Origin: Ruminococcus sp. UBA6407
GTDB lineage: Bacteria; Bacillota; Clostridia; Oscillospirales; Ruminococcaceae
NCBI GenBank assembly: GCA_002438605.1
Contig: DJPR01000006.1
Coordinates: forward strand, 35,115 to 44,945
Direction: 5' to 3'
Length of the DNA: 9,831 nt
Position 1 is the stretch's first letter, and every line of letters starts with the position of its first letter. The position numbers and the translations under genes are program-made. The notes beneath the pieces are model-generated. The model was not told the origin of the DNA and did not search any database. It saw only the letters and a list, made by a program, of their open reading frames with translations. Below, piece after piece: positions 7,308-9,831 of this stretch.

Positions 7308-8696
7308 TTATAAACCCTTTACAATATTTTTATAATGAATTCCTCTTGCTTCAAAATTCGGATATAAATCAAAACTTGCACAAGCAGGAGAAAGTGTAAC
7401 CACATCGCCTTCAACCGCAATATCAGATGCCTTTTTTACAGCCTCCTCCATTGAAAAAACTCTGTGAATCTTAATATTATTTCCGTCATATGCAGGACAC
7501 TCAGTTATTGCTTTTTCAATTTTATCTGCGGTTACACCCATTAAAATAAGGTGCTTTACCTTTTGACATACTGTTTCAGCCATTGGCTCAAACGGTATTT
7601 TTTTATCATATCCGCCTGCAATTACGATCAGCTTCTGATTAAATGAATTTAATCCTGCAAGAACTCTGGTCGGACTTGTAGCAATACTGTCATTATAATA
7701 TTTTACCCCATTAACTTCACGAACGAACTCTATTCTGTGCTCAACACCGCCAAATTCCCTGGCAACTGTCTGTATGGTTTCTACACTTACTTCCCCCCAG
7801 ACTGCTGCGATTGCTGTAAGGTAATTTTCCACATTGTGAATACCGGGAATTTTTATATCATCAGCCTTTACAACCTCTGTAATCTCTCCGTAATTATTAT
7901 AGCAAAGAACATTATTTTCATTTAGGAATGAACCACATTCAGGTATGGAATGTCTTGAGAATTTAACAAGCCTGCCTCTAACCATATCAGAAAGTTTATT
8001 TGTAAGCTCATTATCAAGATTTAAAACAGTTTTTGAAAATGCATTCTGATGAGCAATAATATTTTTCTTAGCGTCAATATATTCTTCCATTGTTCCGTGA
8101 ACATCAAGATGATTAGGAGCAATATTCGTTATTACTGCAACATCGGGAGATGTTCTCATTGAAATAAGCTGAAAGCTTGAGAGTTCAATTACAGCAATAT
8201 CATTTTCGTGAATATCCTCAATTATCGGCAGCAATGCCCTTCCAATATTGCCTCCCTTATGAACATTTCTTCCCTCTTTTGAAAGGAACTCAGAAATAAG
8301 CGTTGTTGTTGTTGTTTTGCCGTCTGAACCTGTAACTGCATAAATTTTGCATGGACAAAGGTCAAAGAACACTTCCATTTCAGACGTTATTACAACTCCC
8401 TTTTCACGGGCAGCCTTTAAAGCAGGATTGTTAAAATACATTCCTGGTGAACGGAAAACTATATCAAAACTTGTTAAGCTGTCAAGATAATTATCTCCAA
8501 GAATATATTTTGCACCAAGAGATTTGAGTTCCTCATACAAAATTCCCATTTGTTCAGCAGTTTTTCGGTCACATATTGTAACGTCAATCCCTTTTGACAG
8601 GAAAAGACGAATTATATTTGTATTGGTTACTCCTGTACCTATGAATGCAATCTTTTTATTTTTAATTTCATTAAAGAATATTTCCGCTTTAGTCAT
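7308..8696 (-). CDS. murD: UDP-N-acetylmuramoyl-L-alanine--D-glutamate ligase
   Basis: MurD adds D-glutamate to UDP-MurNAc-L-alanine using ATP in the cytoplasmic stage of peptidoglycan synthesis. With ATG at 8696 the protein has 462 residues, normal for MurD. The N-terminal Rossmann-like UDP site begins KKIAFIGTGVTNTN. The P-loop is GSDGKTTTT (K127), where GSNGK or GTNGK is usual. ELSSFQL, NHLDVHG (195-201), the probable carbamylated lysine K210, HNVENYLTA (288-296), EHRIE, NDSIATSPTR (336-344) and SPACASFDLYPNFEARG (436-452) are all present. A longer GTG start at 8741 exists, but GGAG at 8703-8706 sits six bases before the ATG and the extra 15 residues lack family similarity. It is the first gene of a five-gene operon and is not in a division-cell-wall cluster. 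Confidence 0.95.
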   Translation of the reverse strand: MTKAEIFFNEIKNKKIAFIGTGVTNTNIIRLFLSKGIDVTICDRKTAEQMGILYEELKSLGAKYILGDNYLDSLTSFDIVFRSPGMYFNNPALKAAREKGVVITSEMEVFFDLCPCKIYAVTGSDGKTTTTTLISEFLSKEGRNVHKGGNIGRALLPIIEDIHENDIAVIELSSFQLISMRTSPDVAVITNIAPNHLDVHGTMEEYIDAKKNIIAHQNAFSKTVLNLDNELTNKLSDMVRGRLVKFSRHSIPECGSFLNENNVLCYNNYGEITEVVKADDIKIPGIHNVENYLTAIAAVWGEVSVETIQTVAREFGGVEHRIEFVREVNGVKYYNDSIATSPTRVLAGLNSFNQKLIVIAGGYDKKIPFEPMAETVCQKVKHLILMGVTADKIEKAITECPAYDGNNIKIHRVFSMEEAVKKASDIAVEGDVVTLSPACASFDLYPNFEARGIHYKNIVKGL

Positions 8697-8702
8697 AAAG
8701 AA

Positions 8703-8706
8703 CTCC
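8703..8706 (-). promoter_or_regulatory. Ribosome binding site that decides the murD start
   Basis: GGAG on the minus strand lies six bases upstream of the ATG at 8696-8694, an ideal spacing. The upstream GTG at 8741 has no purine-rich site in front of it. The in-frame ATG four codons earlier (8708-8706) overlaps this site and is unlikely to be used. Confidence 0.7.
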
Positions 8707-8743
8707 ATTCTGCCGCAAACTATAACTCTATCGCACCGCACAA

Positions 8744-8761
8744 TCTTTATTTGGTGTTGAC
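8744..8761 (+). repeat. Degenerate copy of the edge insertion-sequence end in the murD leader
   Basis: These 18 bases match the first 18 bases of the window at 15 positions; the differences are at positions 8, 9 and 17. Just to the left, 8735-8743 (ACCGCACAA) repeats the opposite-facing end motif seen at 9717-9725. The stretch could be a decayed element end or a small non-coding derivative. Chance similarity in AT-rich DNA is possible. Confidence 0.3.
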
Positions 8762-8784
8762 TAGGGGAAAAAACGGCATATAAT
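8757..8784 (+). promoter_or_regulatory. Possible rightward promoter opposing the murD promoter
   Basis: TTGACT (8757-8762, one mismatch) and TATAAT (8779-8784, perfect) are 16 bases apart on the plus strand. No plus-strand gene follows. A transcript would start near 8791 and meet the hairpin at 8847-8871 after about 80 bases. It may be a fortuitous AT-rich match or the source of a short RNA. Confidence 0.35.
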
Positions 8785-8802
8785 ATATCAAATTATATTA
8801 TA
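8779..8802. repeat. Perfect 9-base inverted repeat across the murD transcription start
   Basis: TATAATATA (8779-8787) and TATATTATA (8794-8802) are exact reverse complements separated by six bases. The right arm holds the murD -10 box, and the left arm holds the opposing -10 box. It could be an operator for a dimeric regulator or simply two mirrored -10 elements. Confidence 0.5.
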
Positions 8803-8825
8803 GCAAAATCTGATTATAAATGCAA
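8797..8825 (-). promoter_or_regulatory. Promoter of the murD operon
   Basis: Read leftward, TTGCAT (8825-8820) is followed after 17 bases by a perfect TATAAT (8802-8797). TG lies one base upstream of the hexamer, making an extended -10 (TGCTATAAT), which compensates for the poor -35. The predicted start is near 8790, giving a leader of about 94 bases before the murD ATG. Confidence 0.68.
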
Positions 8826-8846
8826 GCCGCACACAGATAAAAATAA

Positions 8847-8871
8847 AAAATACCGCAAAAAGCGGTATTTT
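8847..8871 (-). terminator. Rho-independent terminator of the PAS-like gene
   Basis: A perfect ten-pair stem (AAAATACCGC with GCGGTATTTT) closes a five-base loop. Leftward it runs into TTTATTTTTATC, a good U-tract. It starts nine bases beyond the stop of the gene ending at 8880 and separates it from the murD promoter. Confidence 0.88.
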
Positions 8872-8879
8872 CTACAAAA

Positions 8880-9611
8880 TTAATCTTCAAAAAGGTCAAA
8901 AATCTTAATACATGCTACAGGAGTTGAATTGATTTCAGAATAGTAAACTTTAGCATTTCTGACTGCTCTTTCACCGTCCAGATAAAATTCAAAGGAATGA
9001 CGTTCAACTTCAACTCCGCTTCTGTGCTTTTCCCTTAAAGTTTCTATGCTCAATTTATCCATATAATCTTCCATAACTTCATCAGAAACGAAGTCGCTTG
9101 CAAAAAGCTCCTTCTGACTCTCCCAGTTACGAGGAGTATCATCGCTTGTTTCCTCGGTTTCCCCGTCCATTCCTCTGACAAAGGAAGTGTAATAATTACC
9201 GTCATCAAGGTTAATTATTACCGAAGAATCACAGTCACTCAAAAAAAGCTTTGAATTCAGCTTGCAGATCATATCCTCAAAACTTTCAATAACTTTGATC
9301 CTATGGAATATAAAGCAGACAACATCTGTTTCTGCGTCAAGAGCGATTTTATTTTCTGATAAAAAGTATCTTACCGGTATAAATGATGTCCTGTCAGAAA
9401 TCAAAAGTGTATTTTCGTTTTTTGTTTCTATATCAAACTTTTTTAATATACGTCCAAAAAAGTCATCAATATTCATATCCTTCTCAACTTCAGGACAAAG
9501 CTCTTTTACAAGCTGATTAAAAAACATAACTTTCTGAGTACGCTCGTCAGCAATACAAACGGCTGAACTTTCATACTTTGTCAGCAAACTTTCAATTACA
9601 TCCAATTTCAT
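8880..9611 (-). CDS. Uncharacterised cytoplasmic protein with PAS-like features
   Basis: This acidic 243-residue protein has no signal peptide or membrane helix. Residues about 14-105 have a PAS-like pattern (SAVCIADERTQKVMFFNQLV, then alternating strands to VVCFIFHRIK). Residues about 117-241 suggest a second PAS-like unit ending in strands ERHSFEFYLDG, RNAKVYYSEIN and PVACIKIF, as in the sensor part of many clostridial GGDEF or kinase proteins. No GGDEF, EAL, HD, kinase or DNA-binding part follows, so it would be a stand-alone sensor or adaptor. The assignment rests on pattern, not on a firm signature, and I would call it hypothetical. The ATG at 9611 has AAGAGG (9626-9621) nine bases upstream. 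It ends at its own terminator (8847-8871) and is not part of the murD operon. I found no convincing promoter in 9627-9705. Confidence 0.7.
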   Translation of the reverse strand: MKLDVIESLLTKYESSAVCIADERTQKVMFFNQLVKELCPEVEKDMNIDDFFGRILKKFDIETKNENTLLISDRTSFIPVRYFLSENKIALDAETDVVCFIFHRIKVIESFEDMICKLNSKLFLSDCDSSVIINLDDGNYYTSFVRGMDGETEETSDDTPRNWESQKELFASDFVSDEVMEDYMDKLSIETLREKHRSGVEVERHSFEFYLDGERAVRNAKVYYSEINSTPVACIKIFDLFED

Positions 9612-9642
9612 TTAGAAAAACCTCTTCTTTCATATATAAGAA

Positions 9643-9658
9643 CGTGACCGCCTTCACG
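9643..9658. other. Small hairpin upstream of the PAS-like gene
   Basis: CGTGA (9643-9647) pairs with TCACG (9654-9658) around six bases. It lies just upstream of the ribosome site of the PAS-like gene and could form in its leader or be a small operator. The arms are short, so chance is likely. Confidence 0.2.
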
Positions 9659-9705
9659 AGTATGTTCATAGGCATTATGACACTGTTCCGACTTGTTGTA
9701 TTGTT

Positions 9706-9726
9706 ATTAAGGCAACACCGCACAAA
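9706..9726. mobile_element. Insertion-sequence-like terminal repeat at right edge
   Basis: ATTAAGGCAACACCGCA (9706-9722) is the exact inverted copy of 7-23. The tip would be GGCAACACC at 9711-9719, with TTAA on its window side. The element extends right, towards a coding frame that ends at 9757. Subterminal direct repeats GCACGTC occur at 9727-9733 and 9744-9750, as might be expected of transposase binding sites. The family cannot be named from this much sequence. Confidence 0.5.
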
Positions 9727-9756
9727 GCACGTCAAAGGACTTTGCACGTCATAAAC

Positions 9757-9831
9757 TTACAAATTTTCCGTCATCTTACACATAATTCTCTTACCATACG
9801 ACAGTATGCTTTCAAAAATTCTATGCAATCT
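9757..9831 (-). CDS. C-terminal end of a gene running in from the right edge, possibly a transposase
   Basis: From the right edge a minus-strand frame is open for 24 codons to a TAA at 9759-9757. The basic peptide begins RLHRIFESILSYGKR and ends KMTENL. The stop lies about 35 bases before the insertion-sequence-like end at 9706-9726, the usual place for a transposase gene to finish. The lysine- and arginine-rich character fits a transposase tail, but I cannot assign a family from 24 residues, and a chance open frame is not excluded. Confidence 0.35.
   Translation of the reverse strand, partial: RLHRIFESILSYGKRIMCKMTENL

Noticed and set aside
6891..7313. Plus-strand 140-residue open frame opposite M42 copy A
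   Set aside because: The minus-strand peptidase with a complete active site explains the openness; there is no plus-strand promoter or ribosome site.
8697..8741. Longer murD start at the GTG at 8741
   Set aside because: No ribosome site precedes it, the 15 added residues are unlike MurD, and the ATG at 8696 has GGAG at ideal spacing.
9627..9705. Promoter for the PAS-like gene
   Set aside because: CATAAT and TATATA boxes exist on the minus strand, but neither has a credible -35 at 16-18 bases.
1..9726. The whole window as cargo of a composite transposon
   Set aside because: The content is chromosomal, including murD, which is essential, with no resistance, toxin or plasmid genes, and neither flanking element is visible in full. 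Only the inverted ends are supported.

Overview
The window is AT-rich DNA that most resembles a Clostridia genome, probably the Ruminococcus/Oscillospiraceae side of the Firmicutes. The clues are strong GGAGG ribosome sites, consensus sigma-A promoters, a PASTA-type membrane (pseudo)kinase with an N-terminal zinc ribbon, and an aluminium-resistance/methionine gamma-lyase-like PLP protein. Species cannot be fixed from sequence alone. Gene content is mostly ordinary chromosomal housekeeping, framed at both edges by what look like insertion-sequence ends.

Layout. 1-182: an insertion-sequence-like end, then a perfect consensus promoter (31-59) and a short coding-looking stretch that stops just before the next gene. 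183-992 (+): metal-dependent amidohydrolase of the Amidohydro_2 family. 998-1035: a shared bidirectional terminator. 1047-3002 (-): a 651-residue zinc ribbon / protein-kinase-fold / transmembrane / PASTA protein whose catalytic residues are all replaced, so it reads as a pseudokinase; it has its own consensus promoter (3097-3125). 3207-8696 (-): a compact five-gene operon transcribed leftward in the order murD, M42 peptidase A, M42 peptidase B, GNAT acetyltransferase, PLP-dependent methionine gamma-lyase-like protein, with every junction overlapping or nearly so. 8697-8879: the murD promoter/leader, with a strikingly symmetric promoter region, followed by the terminator of the next gene. 8880-9611 (-): a soluble protein with PAS-like features and no visible output domain. 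9706-9831: another insertion-sequence end and a coding tail running in from the right edge.

How the genes relate. MurD makes UDP-MurNAc-L-Ala-D-Glu in the cytoplasm. The two M42 enzymes should trim peptides to amino acids, and the PLP enzyme may act on sulfur amino acids, so the operon couples wall-precursor synthesis with amino-acid recycling; this link is inference. The pseudokinase would display PASTA domains outside the cell, where such domains commonly sense peptidoglycan or muropeptides, and its cytoplasmic domain would act by binding rather than by phosphorylation.

The observations most worth following are the fully degenerate kinase active site, the two co-translated but divergent M42 subunits that differ at one metal ligand, the symmetric promoter in front of murD, and the repeated insertion-sequence-end motif found at three intergenic places.
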